DNA of 64,000 bases from Siphonodentalium dalli. Lineage: Eukaryota > Mollusca > Scaphopoda > Gadilida > Siphonodentaliidae. This document shows, piece after piece, positions 21,600 to 32,040 of the stretch. Numbering within the stretch: the first letter of the stretch is position 1; the number at the start of each line of letters is the position of its first letter. Under the pieces are notes generated by a model. That model saw nothing but the letters and a program-made list of their open reading frames with translations, searched no databases and was not told the origin of the DNA. The DNA lies in assembly GCA_032622095.1 (NCBI GenBank), contig CP136064.1, positions 50,536,073-50,600,072 of the forward strand, written 5' to 3'. A program made the position numbers and the translations under genes.

Positions 21600-22229
21600 T
21601 CCCTTTTTGTGTTATTTTATATTTTACTCTTTTATAAAACTTCCAACAACATAGAAAGTTGCATTATGGGAAGTCTCCATTCTGGAGCCTTTATATATTT
21701 ATATACAGTTTGGTTTTCATTTCCAATAACAATGGAAAATGGTTAATATATTATTTGTATTGGAAGGTTTTTCGTTTTCCCATATTCTTTTATACTTCGT
21801 GTTGGATTAGTGAATTATATATTCTAGGGTAATTTCTTGGAATATTTGGAATGAAATCATGGAGATAGCAGAGATTAGATCTCATCCATCATTATTCATT
21901 TGTTCTGTGCCTGTGGTGTACGTCCAGCATGTTGCATGATCAATCATCATATATACGTCTCATCGATGTCATACTATTCATGTGTGCTGTTGTGATTCAT
22001 TGAGATTACCAGAATACATAATGTAATGTATAAATCTTCTCATAATGCACCCCAACGCCCCTACATCAGAAACTCACAAGTTACGAAGCGTGGGAGACAT
22101 TATTCTTGTTTTATAAATGTATAATACTCTATGGATCGGGATTGAGATATCTCGTGTGAACTATTGGTTAGACCGACTGAGCGACATACTATGTATAGCC
22201 GAGTTACTAATTCCATAGGGCTCTAGTAC

Positions 22230-23963
22230 CACTCCACCAGTACAAAACATGGGGACTGTTTTGTTTGTTATGACCCATTCTGACAGGGAACTGTATAACA
22301 TTGAACAACAAAGCAGGGACTATGTTTCTGTGTTTAAGAGGGAGGTAAAGTTGCAACATGTGAAAGGGGAATTGAGTGTTAATTTTTTAGTAAACATTTA
22401 TCAAACCTTTCAGAGCATAGGTTACCATATCATACCCTTTTGGGTCTTATCTATTCACTAGACTTATGTAGTGACAACGCGAAGGGGAATATTGATTCTC
22501 ATCCCAGGCTGGATATTATTGGGCATTATTAAAAAGTAGGTCCCCATTGTTTATCATTATTTATAATATTTATATCAAATGTCACAAAACAAAACATAAA
22601 TTGAAAAATCTGCTTCGCATTGTCACTAGATATATGCTCAAACATTCCAACAAGACGAAGTGTTATTCTACGGTTGGTTAATATTGAGTAATCTTGTGTT
22701 GAAAATTAACACTGAATTCTCAATATAAATGTTGCCACTTTACCTCCCTCTTAATATAATATTATAATACTTGTTCATCAATATTAAACGACTGAGGGAT
22801 TATAGCTTGCTAGACCAAGTCTTCTCGGTCCACAACAGCTTGAGATATCGGTTGGGTTGCGATGATCGAGTGCTTTTATTTTTTTAATATGAAATTGAAA
22901 TTTTAAGAAAAGAAAATATGATCAATCCATTGAATGATTGAATCCAACATTCCATGTCAAATTGTGGAATGACTGGAATCAGTGTCACAAGTCATGTTCT
23001 CTTTTATTTAATAATATTCATGTTGTCCTGAGTAGCTCCCCTTTAACTATACGTGACGGCTTTCAGATTGTGCTTCCAACATTGAAAGGTATGCAGTACG
23101 TTCATGACTGAACTATGCCATGGAACAATCAAGCTATTACACATTTTCCGGCAACATTATTCCATATCAAATTGTGGAATCAAGATTCAACCAACCAACC
23201 GTGGAATCAGTCATTCGGGTTATCTTTTATTTAATGTTTCCACGAGTAGCTTCTCTTTTGCAATACAGTATTGCTGGAACTGATCAACTAAATACATTCT
23301 TTTTCCGGAAACATGTTTTTGTTTGGTTGGTTACTGGATCATGGCAGATGACATGTTTCCCAATTTCGTCTTCCTCAAAGTCGAATGTCGGAATGCCTAC
23401 ATATACGGTAGTTTATTTGTTGTTGGTTGATTGTTTCAGTCCCCGGAATAACAAGACTATTGGTGTCGGAACGACGTTACTTCTGCTTGTTGTTTTTATT
23501 GTTCATATTAATATTACTGGTAGAAGTAGACTGCAATTATACGATCTACATTTGGGCCATTTTGAGAGATTGTTTAGCTCCTTGTTTAAAACGTATGATG
23601 TAGGACTAATAGGTGATCGATATAATTCGATAAATTATAGGAATTTTGTTTTGTTTGCATGGATACATTAGTTTCCCATTTTCACACGGCTGCAGCCTGC
23701 ATAATTATGGGATCTAATCTGGATAAATCTATATTTTTTTGTATTTCGACTGCTACATTTGTGATTGCTTAGAAAGCTGGATACGAATGTGACCGAAGCC
23801 TTGTGACAATGACCCCATCGGCAACAGTTGGTGACTGTAGACAAATATGCAAACCAGTAATGTCTTGTGACACCATGATCAGGAAAATCAAGGCAATGTC
23901 TCTGAAAGGACTATGAATAGCAATTATATGACCCCAATGTGACTAATTTTATTCTGAACATAT
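22230..23963. other. Noncoding region with an internal 100-bp duplication
   Basis: No recognisable gene. 22,947-23,045 and 23,156-23,265 are diverged direct copies sharing ATTCCATRTCAAATTGTGGAAT, then TCTTTTATTTAAT and GAGTAGCT. An open frame of 183 codons (23,120-23,671) overlaps one copy and contains hydrophobic stretches. It shows no family I know, and the duplicated segment suggests it is fortuitous. Confidence 0.5.
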
Positions 23964-24422
23964 GTGCCCCGCCATATCAAATCCAGTCGGAAGTCGGGAT
24001 TTTTTTACCCTGTGCCAATGCATTCTCTTATATATGCGAGTCGGCCATATGTCGCCTCGAATATATAAGAGAATGCATTGGCCTAACAATTTTTTACAAT
24101 TTTAATAATTTGTTCTTGTATTCTTTTAACAATTTTATAATTTCACACATACAGAGCCCCAGACAAACATGAGCAGACGACACTCTTCCAGGTGCTTCTA
24201 TATATGTGTGGGGCTCCCTGCAGGGTAATGGATGTTTTTTTCATTTTATGTCCTAAAAATTGTAAGAAACATTTATTTAAAAAACATGATAAAAAATTGT
24301 TAGGCCAATGCATTCTCTTATATATGCGAGCCGACCTATGGTCGACTCGCATATATAAGAGAATGCATTGCCACAGGGTAAAAAAATCCCGACTTCCGAC
24401 TGGATTTGATATGGCGGGTCAC
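23964..24422. mobile_element. Hairpin MITE with GTGACCCGCC termini (copy 1)
   Basis: Inverted termini of about 45 bp begin GTGCCCCGCCATATC on the left and end GATATGGCGGGTCAC on the right, flanked by ATAT on both sides. Directly inside each terminus lies a copy of the hairpin module (24,014-24,082 and 24,304-24,371). The centre (about 24,145-24,235) carries a weaker inverted repeat around GAGCCCC ... GGGGCTC. A second copy is at 31,441-31,899. The element is noncoding. Its termini differ from the TTAA-flanked MITEs although the hairpins are the same. Confidence 0.85.
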
Positions 24423-25154
24423 ATATTGTTTGCCCATTTACTCAAAACGTAATATTTTTCCAAACAGTCTAATAAAAGTTGACGGATAATAATTTAGTGT
24501 TCATTGCTATGCTCGCGTTGCTATACTGCAGTGAGAATATATTAATGTAGTGTCGACTGAAATAATGAACTGTGGTAAGTCTTGCTTAATTTGCAAATGT
24601 CAACTGGCTAAATAATCTTTTCGTGACACAAGTACACGTTTGGTGTGAAGACAATATACTTTGGTGTTGCAATTAATTGGCATACTCAAACCAATGCGAG
24701 TTCGCAGAGTGGGTCAATCACTTATTTACTACAGTCGATATAATTCTGAAGTAAAATTTCAACCACTCAACCTGGAACCATATATATGTATATATCTATC
24801 TATTGTGTATATGTCATCTGTCTATTGTTCAAATATTTTTTAAATCTCAATATTGTTTATATTATAACTTCGATGAGAATAAAGAATTATTAATAAGATT
24901 TTGTTTAATTTGGTTTTGTAGCTGTTTATTCAGTCTAGTTCATTGTTGGAATGATTGAGAACAACTACTGCATAGCAGCTGACGGTTTATAATATAACCT
25001 CATATCGGGGACAAACATTTTTTTACCCACCCTATTTTAGCAAAATATCAGAGATGAAAAAACATTCAATAAAAATCCCAGATTGTTAACACTTGTTGAT
25101 TAATATCAAGTTCGAGTTACTGATATAAGCACACGTTATGTCCTCAATATTACA
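24423..25154. other. No feature recognised
   Basis: AT-rich sequence with short simple-repeat patches; no coding content or repeats matching elsewhere in the window. Confidence 0.4.
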
Positions 25155-25510
25155 TATGTTACGGTACTTTTTCAGATGAAATAAAGATGTAAAAGCAGAG
25201 CATAAAAAACACAACACAACAGTTAACAGATTTGGAGCTCAAGAACAGAAGAGGGAAGATATTGATTTACAATAATTATAATAGTAATGCAATTCTAAAT
25301 TATATTAAATGGTATTACACCTGAAACTGAACATATTACTTACTCCTTAGAGAAACTTACGGTACTTTTTCGGGTGAAAGAAAGATATTATAAAAGCAGT
25401 GCATAAAACAAAACGGTTAGCACATTTTGAGCAGTGGAACAGAAGGTTGATGAGAATTGATACGCAATAATAGTGTCCAGATGCCTTTATAATTTTATTA
25501 AATAATAGTT
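25155..25510 (+). repeat. Diverged tandem duplication, about 195-bp unit
   Basis: Two units each begin TTACGGTACTTTTTC and share AAAGATRT, AAAAGCAG and GCATAAAA. Later blocks match less well. Confidence 0.6.
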
Positions 25511-25535
25511 CACGTGGAACTGCGAATAACATACA

Positions 25536-25635
25536 TACTCGTATTTAAATTCGTGCAGTACTATTTTTCTTTCAGTTTTAAATTCGCGCACAGATGGGTG
25601 TGTGAAAAATAGTGCGCGAATTTAAATACGAGTAA
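25536..25635. mobile_element. Tiny palindromic MITE (100 bp)
   Basis: Arms CTCGTATTTAAATTCG ... CGAATTTAAATACGAG, about 33 bp each and nearly perfect, flanked by TA on both sides. The hairpin continues through TACTATTTTTC/GAAAAATAGT. No coding capacity. TA flanks would fit a Tc1/mariner-type target, which is inference. Confidence 0.7.
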
Positions 25636-25700
25636 GCCTCCAGTAAGGTATATAGCTTTCTCCTTAGATATCTCGCTGATGTTCACCTTTAATATTGTAG

Positions 25701-25943
25701 TTATTATATCCCCACTGTTGGAGGAAACATGGCGGTATACTGATTAACCTTGGCGATCCGTCAGGGCATATATCTCTACCGTGGGTGATCATATCGTATC
25801 ATGGCTGCTTTCAAAAGAGTTGTCTTTCTTTGTTTATCTGGAAATCTGTCCGTGCAGCCATCTCGTGCCCTTTTCTGAAAGTTCTGCCATGGGGTCCACC
25901 CAATCCCCTTGGTGGAGCTACCCGCGCCATTCTGGCTCACAAT
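25701..25943 (+). other. Possible 5' exon with splice donor (weak)
   Basis: One frame is open for 81 codons from 25,701 and ends in ...PPNPLGGATRAILAHN directly before a consensus donor, GTAAGTATT at 25,944. Another frame has ATG in good context at 25,801 (MAAFKRVVFLCLSGN...) but stops after 25 codons. Base composition is locally GC-richer than the surroundings. I recognise no protein family, and both readings could be chance or a decayed exon. Confidence 0.25.
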
Positions 25944-26230
25944 GTAAGTATTTAGAGAAATTGATACAACACAAACTTGTCACACAGATACATTTAGCAA
26001 GAAAGCTAAAGTCATAGCCTAGTTATTTTCAAGTGGCATAGATTCGAGACTTTACTACAGTGAACCATCGTCCATTCAATTGAGAGAAAGACCATAGATG
26101 CAGCATAAAAGTGTCAACAAAGATGAATTTACTGACAGTTACTCCTAAGTGAATGTTACTCTATAAACTTTGGTAAACTTGAAAATAACCGGACTATGCC
26201 ATTAACGCCATTTGTCACTTAATAATATTC

Positions 26231-26525
26231 GAGGCCTCGGTGGGGGTATAACTCCAAGCCGTCTTGCCCTCCAGCGCTGGCGATGAGGGTTCAAATCCAC
26301 ATGTTTCCATCATGGACTTTGCAACTCGAAATCGTTATCTGGTGGTGTTGCCAGTTACTCGCCGATGGCCGGTGGTTTGCAGGGCAATTGATCGACGATT
26401 GGAATCACTGTTAGATTAGCCCCAAGTGTGCGGATTTCTTCCACCCACAAAACTCGCAATGTTGTGATATGGCCTTGGTTGATGAAAGTTACAGTATACC
26501 GCAATCAATCAATCAATCAATCAAT
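26231..26525 (+). mobile_element. tRNA-derived SINE with (AATC)n tail
   Basis: Starts GAGGCCTCGGTGG, the head of a tRNA-like part. Box B GGTTCAAATCC is at 26,288-26,298; box A is poor. A central domain including TTTCTTCCACCCACAAAACT resembles the conserved META-type domain of molluscan SINEs. The tail is five repeats of AATC. The target duplication is clear: CACTTAATAATATTCG at 26,216-26,231 and CACTTAATAGTATTCG at 26,526-26,541, 15 of 16 identical. The element depends on a LINE for movement and on RNA polymerase III for transcription. Family naming is from memory. Confidence 0.85.
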
Positions 26526-26541
26526 CACTTAATAGTATTCG

Positions 26542-26999
26542 TATTAGGTCAGGCAGTTGCAAAATAAATTTAAATATTCAAAATTGTGAACTTGCTGCAA
26601 CTCAAACTCGTGTATAAGATAGTGTAGTGGTGGTACAAGCCGTTGTCTTGTAGCAATTTAGGCCGTTTTGACTATCATTTTCCTGATTTCTCAAATTCCC
26701 AAGGCTGATGGCTGATCGGGCCGGTGGATTCTTCAGAAGAGGACATGGACCATCAGAATCGGCCGAGAAAAACAATTTATATACGGTAAAACATGCATTG
26801 GTGGATTGGCGGCCGGACTAAATGTTTCATTCTCCCAAATAGCAACCTTCCTGCTGACACACAAACACCCGATTATTACGATGTTATGCGCTGCCATCGC
26901 AAACGTGTTTAAATGTTATGCCCTGGCAGCGCTAACAGGATCTTATCTCTGTAGCTTGACATACGATCTCCGACTTCTGACACCGCTAACATTGTTAAC
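26542..26999. other. No feature recognised
   Basis: No recognisable gene or repeat. An open frame from about 26,806 runs into the repeat that follows and looks fortuitous. Confidence 0.35.
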
Positions 27000-29190
27000 A
27001 TTTGTATGCCCCCGAAAATATTTTTTGAAGCGTATAGTGTTTGTCTTTTCTGTCCGTTTGTCTGTCCGCCGAGCCGTCTGTCTGTCCGTAAGATTGTTCG
27101 TCTCCGCTCCATAACATCGCGTTGCTATATTGGGATATGTTGAAATTTGTAATAGTTGTTCCAAATTGGGAGACGATGTGTCGCGCACAAACGTTTTCCC
27201 CAATTATTGAAGGTCACATAACAAGGTCGTTCTATCGATAAAGGCACTAGACACTATCTCCTTCGTGTCCGCTCCATAGCGTGTGTGTACATCACATGAT
27301 TTCAACGAAACGCGTGATGGTTAGCCTAAGTGTGACGGTGTGTCGCGATATGTGTGCATTGTGGTTTGTAAAAGGTCAAGGTCACAGAGTGCGTTCAAAC
27401 TTAGATCATATCTGCACTATAGTAATATTTTCTTGCACCCTTCGAGTCCGCTCCATAACATCGCAATGTTTGTTTGATTCTGTTGAAACGTGGCATAGTT
27501 GTTCATAATGAGGAGACGATGTGTCGCTCAAGAGCACAGGGTGCTTTCAAGCTAAGACGTCATCTGCATTAGTCATTTTTTCTTGCACCCTTCGTGTCCG
27601 CTCCAGAACATCGCGATGCTATATTATGCCCCAAATCCCCGTAGGAGGTACTGGGCATATAGCCGATGGCTCCGTCGGTCGGTCCGTCCGAACATGTCGC
27701 CTTTACCTCGGTGTAATTATCGGATTTCGTTGTCCTTTGTCATGGTGATAAAACAGGCTGGGGAAAGGATACCCGCATAATACGGTTTCGTCCAATATTT
27801 TGTTATATTTGAGTTACGGCCCTTGTTTGACTTTGAACTTTATGAATGTTGCGACCTACATATCACCATGTAACTTAGTGTTAAAGATACGGGCTGTGTT
27901 GGCGGTGGGTATGCTGTTAAATTATTCACCTCCGTCAAAAGCCGCCATAAACAGAAAGCATAGGACAATATAGACAGACTTTGCACTTATACCAATAAGA
28001 AATATGGCATAAACAGTATGGTATTGTCAAATGTTTTCCTTTGTTATGTAAACAAAAGCAAAAAACGTTACTTTTCCTGGCTTTTGTTTAGATCCGGATA
28101 TGGTAAACATAAAGAGCGTTATTTGTTACTGTTTGCCTGATATGGAAATAATAAATAGCGTTTATATCACTTGTGTGTGAATATCCAATAGAATTGCGAT
28201 GTGTTATGTAAACAGAAGAAAAACTTCTGTAACACGAGAAGGTTCTTGTTTATTATTTACGCGCTGATTAGGATTGGCATATGAACAAAACTATATATAT
28301 ATTTTAATATTCCTTCCGTTGATGGCAATTTGAACAAATATGAATATTTCTACAACGAACGCCACCCGTGCCTTTAATTATCTGATTTGTTGTCCTTTGG
28401 CATATAGTGATAGCACGAGTTGGGGGAAATAATATCCACATACTACGGGTTTCGTCCATTAATTTTTACCAGAGTTACGGCCCTTGTTTGACTTGGATAT
28501 TTGTGAATTTAGTGTACGTCTGAACATCGCTCACCTTGTAACTCATGTGTTAATTATCGGATTCCGTTGTCCTTTGGCATGGTGATAGCACAGCTCATGG
28601 AAATGATACCGACTTACTACATGTTCCGTCTATTCATTTTTACAATATTTATGCCATTTTACGGCCTATGTTGACTTTAAAAAGTTTGAAGCCCTTGTTT
28701 GACTTTGGAATTTCTGAATTTTGTATCCGTATGAACGTGTCAGCTTGTAACACGGACACGGGTCGTTGAATTTGTTTATGCTTTGGTGTATTGATAGCCT
28801 AGTTTAAGGAGGAACGGAGACCCACTTCTTGAAAATAAAACAAATTCTCCATCTATACAAATATTTAGTATTGCCCACTCTCTAAACTGAGCGTCGGTGT
28901 CATATCCTTGGCGTTGCACTTGTTGGATTCTGTTGAAATTTGGCATAATTGTTCGCAACGAAGAGACGATGTGTCATGCACAAATTTTGTTTGCAATCGG
29001 TGAAGGACAAGGTCACATGACAAGGTGGTTCTCTCGATTGAGTCACCAGACTCTAGCCTTCGTGTCCACTCCATAAGTCCATGTATATCACATGATTTCA
29101 ACGAAACCAGGCGTGTAGGTTAACCTAAGGGTCACGGTGTGTTGCGATATGTGTGAATTGTGGTTTGTCAGAGGTCAAGTTCGGATGGGT
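27000..29190 (+). repeat. Mosaic dispersed repeat with internal direct repeats
   Basis: An outer direct repeat of about 270 bp (27,120-27,385 and 28,915-29,180) shares GAGACGATGTGTC, TCACATGATTTCAACGAAAC and GTGTGTYGCGATATGTGTG. Between them a roughly 175-bp unit recurs (from about 27,709, 28,378, 28,554 and a decayed fourth near 28,760). It is marked by TTATCGGATTYCGTTGTCC and TTACGGCCCTTGTTTGAC. The block CTTCGTGTCCGCTCCATA appears four times. Noncoding. It is interrupted by the MITE at 27,885-28,373. This looks like a nonautonomous DNA element common in molluscs, but I cannot name it. Confidence 0.7.
27885..28373 (+). mobile_element. TTAA-targeted MITE family R, copy 2
   Basis: Flanked by TTAA at 27,881-27,884 and 28,374-28,377. 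The ends are AGATACGGGC and GCCACCCGTGCCT. The neighbouring tandem unit retains the unoccupied site (TTAA at 28,550-28,553 followed by TTATCGGATTCCG), so the insertion and its TTAA duplication are directly demonstrated. 489 bp, noncoding. Confidence 0.9.
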
Positions 29191-29991
29191 AATGCATTCA
29201 AAAAAAATACTTGATTGGACGTAACAGGTTATAAATTCTCTCACGAGTTGCTTCATTACGGGGCATAGTCACTTTTGAGTGACATATCTTTAAGAATGTT
29301 TTTATAGAGCGTTACTCTCCCCGAATAATATATTTGAAAGAGCGTCCCCAGAAGAAGTGCGTTTAAAGACCGTTTATTTAAAGAGCGTTCCCCCAGAAGA
29401 TGTTAGTATAAAGAGCGACAAAAACATCCACCCACCCAATAGGTGAATTTGACTTACATGTATGTCAGACCGAAGTTGCCCACTTGTGGTATTGTAAAAA
29501 GTATGAGACAAATCCGTTATTTAGTCGAAAGTACGTTAATATATATAGTCGTAGTTTTTGTTAACAATGTTAGCCAGGGCCTAACTTTTAAAACAGATAT
29601 CCATGAAATAAATATATGGTGGAATAATCTCACTCAATGAAAAAAATATGAATGCTGAAATTGCCAGGCGTGTCTCCGTTTTCGAGCAAATTATGACGTA
29701 TATGTTTTTGGCCCTGTGAATGACACCTGAAATAATGGAAGCTTGATGCACATTATATACACCAATACTGGCGCAAGACTGTTTAATTTACAATTACATC
29801 AATATGTTTGAAACACAGAACAAGAGCAACACAACATTATTGGTATCTGATCAGATGACGACATACAAATGAGACGAAAACAGTCTTTTATGAAACTAAG
29901 TGCAGGTTTACGTTCACACGTTGGCAAGATTACCTGGCAATTCGTCGCAGAGGTATTTGGTGCGCTTTGATAATAAGACAAGTTTGATTTA
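29191..29991. other. No gene recognised; short AAAGAGCG repeats
   Basis: Around 29,300-29,425 the words AAAGAGCGTYCCC and CAGAAGA recur three times. Otherwise no coding content or known repeat. Confidence 0.45.
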
Positions 29992-30120
29992 AGAAATGAA
30001 TGTAGTGGGTGTATGTGTTATCGGGGGATACGGCGCTGTGGTCGTTGGTGTATATTGTGCACAAATGAGCCCACAGCGTCGTATCCCACAATAACACACA
30101 CCCACTACATTCATTTTTTA
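29992..30120. mobile_element. Palindromic element Q, intact copy
   Basis: A 129-bp fold-back: AAATGAATGTAGTGGGTGT and GGATACGGCGCTGTGG on one arm, and their near-exact inverse at 30,069-30,117. The loop is about 25 bp around TATATTGTGCACAA. The same element at 1188-1274/7341-7375 is split by the LINE. In both places it abuts repeat P, so it may be the terminus of a larger element. Confidence 0.8.
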
Positions 30121-30415
30121 TATTAAAATAGCTTTTTGAAGATTTATTCCCATAATATAGCTGAGTGAAATCTTATTTATTTTCACGAAATCTGCCGAGA
30201 ATTTGATACTAGCCCACGCAGCAAATTTGTAAGTCCAATATAAGATTTCCAAACTTTTAGCTACGATAACTTGATCGAAATAAATAACTGGCTTCAGGTG
30301 CAATTCGGCTGAACTTTTAAAAGCGCGCCCAATTATTCTGCTGACCCCGTTTAGTAATTAGTTCAGATTAGGTCAACAGTTTGTAACTTCCTGATGTTCG
30401 TGATACACACTTCGC
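30121..30415 (-). repeat. Dispersed repeat P, copy 2 (uninterrupted)
   Basis: Reverse complement of the repeat at 493-1187, without the hairpin MITE. The empty insertion site is TTAA at 30,317-30,320 in CTTTTAAAAG. Confidence 0.8.
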
Positions 30416-30767
30416 ATTATTTGGGGTATAAACACTATGTACATATATGAACGATAACCCAATTATAAGAACTGAAGAAACATCTCTATTCTTTAATTCC
30501 AAAATTGATAATTCAAATGTGTCAGATAGCCATTTGTGAAGAAATTCATAAACATTCGCCAGGAAATTTTGCCAGCTGTATCGTAAAGCGACACGTTGAC
30601 AAAAACGGTACTCTTTTTCAACATCACGTTGCTGCACCAACATTGGAAATTTTTCGCACAATGAACTACTGCGATAAGAATTACGAATAGGCTACTACGT
30701 CACTAGAATTTGTGTTCTTTCTATCAGCACCTGTCGTTTTGCCATACCCATATAGTTACGACTATCG
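30416..30767. other. No feature recognised
   Basis: No recognised gene or repeat in this stretch. Confidence 0.35.
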
Positions 30768-31217
30768 GTATCGACAAGCTTGCAAATAGCGTGTCTGTCA
30801 TTTGCAGAATGAGGTCCCCAGAGGGTGAATTTAGTGACGCTATACCCCGCATAGCGGGTTAAATCACTAAATTCACCCTCTGGGGACCTCATTCTGCTTA
30901 GGCCCTCAACTGCTAAGGCAGACCTAGGACCAAATTGAAGTTCCCCAGCTGAAGTTGGTGATGTTCACCCATTTGGCGCCTCGATTATGGATTTTATCTT
31001 CTGCAAATTAGGGGATATAGACACTTCCCAGATGGGAAAACGTAACTAAAAACAATGTTAATTTGATACCATAGATACTTCCCAAAATATGAGGCCTAAA
31101 CAGAATGAGGTCCCCAGAGGTTGAATTTAGAGATGCGGGATAGCGTCACTAAATTCACCCTCTGGGGACATCATTCTGCAAATGACAGACACGATATTTG
31201 CAGGCTTGTTTATCGAG
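30768..31217. mobile_element. Fold-back element with double hairpin ends
   Basis: Long inverted termini (about 74 bp) start near ATCGACAAGC and contain GTGTCTGTCATTTGCAGAAT and GAGGTCCCCAGAGG. Each terminus is itself followed by an inverted copy of its inner half (30,860-30,898 on the left; 31,104-31,139 on the right), so each end folds into a hairpin and the two ends also pair. 450 bp, noncoding. A poly-G run (about 31,230-31,243) lies just outside. Confidence 0.8.
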
Positions 31218-31440
31218 ACGCCAAGCACGGGGGGGGGGGGGGGGTGCACACACGAGTATTTACATTCAATTACCAAGCCTCCCATCGACTGACCTGATAA
31301 CATAACAATAATCACGACAAACAGAACAATATTAATGTCACATTATTGCGAGTGGCAATAAGTTTGAACGGGGCTATTATCCCACAAGCGGACTCGTTTT
31401 ATTTTGACCGTCCGGAAAATTTACGACTGCTATAATATAT

Positions 31441-31899
31441 GTGACCCGCCATATCAAATCCAGTCGTAAGTTGGGATTTTTTTTACCCTGTGCCAATGCA
31501 TTCTCTTATATATGCGAGTCGACCATAGGTGGCCTCGCATATATAAGAGAATGCATTGGCCTAACAATATTTTATCTTTTTTTTTTTAAATAAATGTTTC
31601 TTACAATTTTTAGGACATAAAATAAAAAACATCCATTACCCTGCAGGGAGCCCCACACATATATAGAAGCACATAGAAGAGTGTCGTCTGCTCATGTTTG
31701 TCTGGGGCTCTGTATGGGTGAAATTATAAAATTGTTAAAGAATACAAGAAAAAATTATTAAAATTGTAAAAATTTGTTAGGCCAATGCATTCTCTTATAT
31801 ATGCGAGGCGACCTATGGTCGACTCGCATATATAAGAGAATGCATTGGCACAGTGTAAAAAAAATCCCGACTTACGACTGGATTTGATATGGCGGGTCA
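31441..31899. mobile_element. Hairpin MITE with GTGACCCGCC termini (copy 2)
   Basis: Same structure as 23,964-24,422: termini GTGACCCGCCATATC and GATATGGCGGGTCAC, ATAT on both flanks, hairpin modules at 31,492-31,560 and 31,781-31,849. The central GAGCCCC/GGGGCTC segment is in reverse orientation relative to copy 1 when both are read on the plus strand, consistent with an opposite insertion orientation. Confidence 0.85.
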
Positions 31900-31905
31900 C
31901 ATATT

Positions 31906-32040
31906 TGTAATTCTTACCAGTAGTAGTTCATTATGAGACTACGATAAGCTATTCGCTATATTCTTATCAGTATTAGTTCATTGTGAGACTGCTCTAAGCT
32001 ATTCGTAGTTCTTACCAGTAGCAGTTCGTTATGCGAAAGG
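31906..32040 (+). repeat. Tandem repeat, about 49-bp unit, 2.7 copies
   Basis: The unit contains TTCTTACCAGTAGTAGTTC and ATTATGAGACT and ends TAAGCTATTCG. It abuts the right end of the hairpin MITE. Confidence 0.75.

Larger units (their letters stand above)
10639..22225 (+). mobile_element. Ty3/gypsy LTR retrotransposon, complete but decayed
   Basis: A full LTR-flanked provirus-like element. LTRs begin TGTGACGG and end near ATAGGGCTYTA. It has a primer-binding site, gag, protease, RT, RNase H, integrase and a polypurine tract in standard Ty3/gypsy order. A 4-bp direct repeat, GTAC, flanks it. The LTRs differ by roughly 18 substitutions in about 1.17 kb by my visual count, plus small indels. 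There is also a 1424-bp LINE insertion in the 3' LTR. Many stops and frameshifts in gag and pol show it cannot move autonomously. About 11.6 kb with the nested LINE, about 10.2 kb without. Confidence 0.95.
19621..22225 (+). repeat. 3' LTR of gypsy element, interrupted
   Basis: Matches the 5' LTR at 19,621-20,101 and 21,526-22,225; without the 1424-bp insert it is 1181 bp. The terminal CTA is followed by GTAC at 22,226-22,229, the target duplication. Differences from the 5' LTR include a small deletion near 19,787 and a 7-bp insertion near 21,935. Confidence 0.9.

Noticed and set aside
22790-22870. Possible tRNA gene
   Set aside because: Could not fit a cloverleaf or both A and B boxes.
23120-23671. 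183-codon open frame with hydrophobic segments, possible membrane protein
   Set aside because: Overlaps a diverged internal duplication (22,947-23,045 / 23,156-23,265), has no recognised family and no splice or promoter context. Probably fortuitous.
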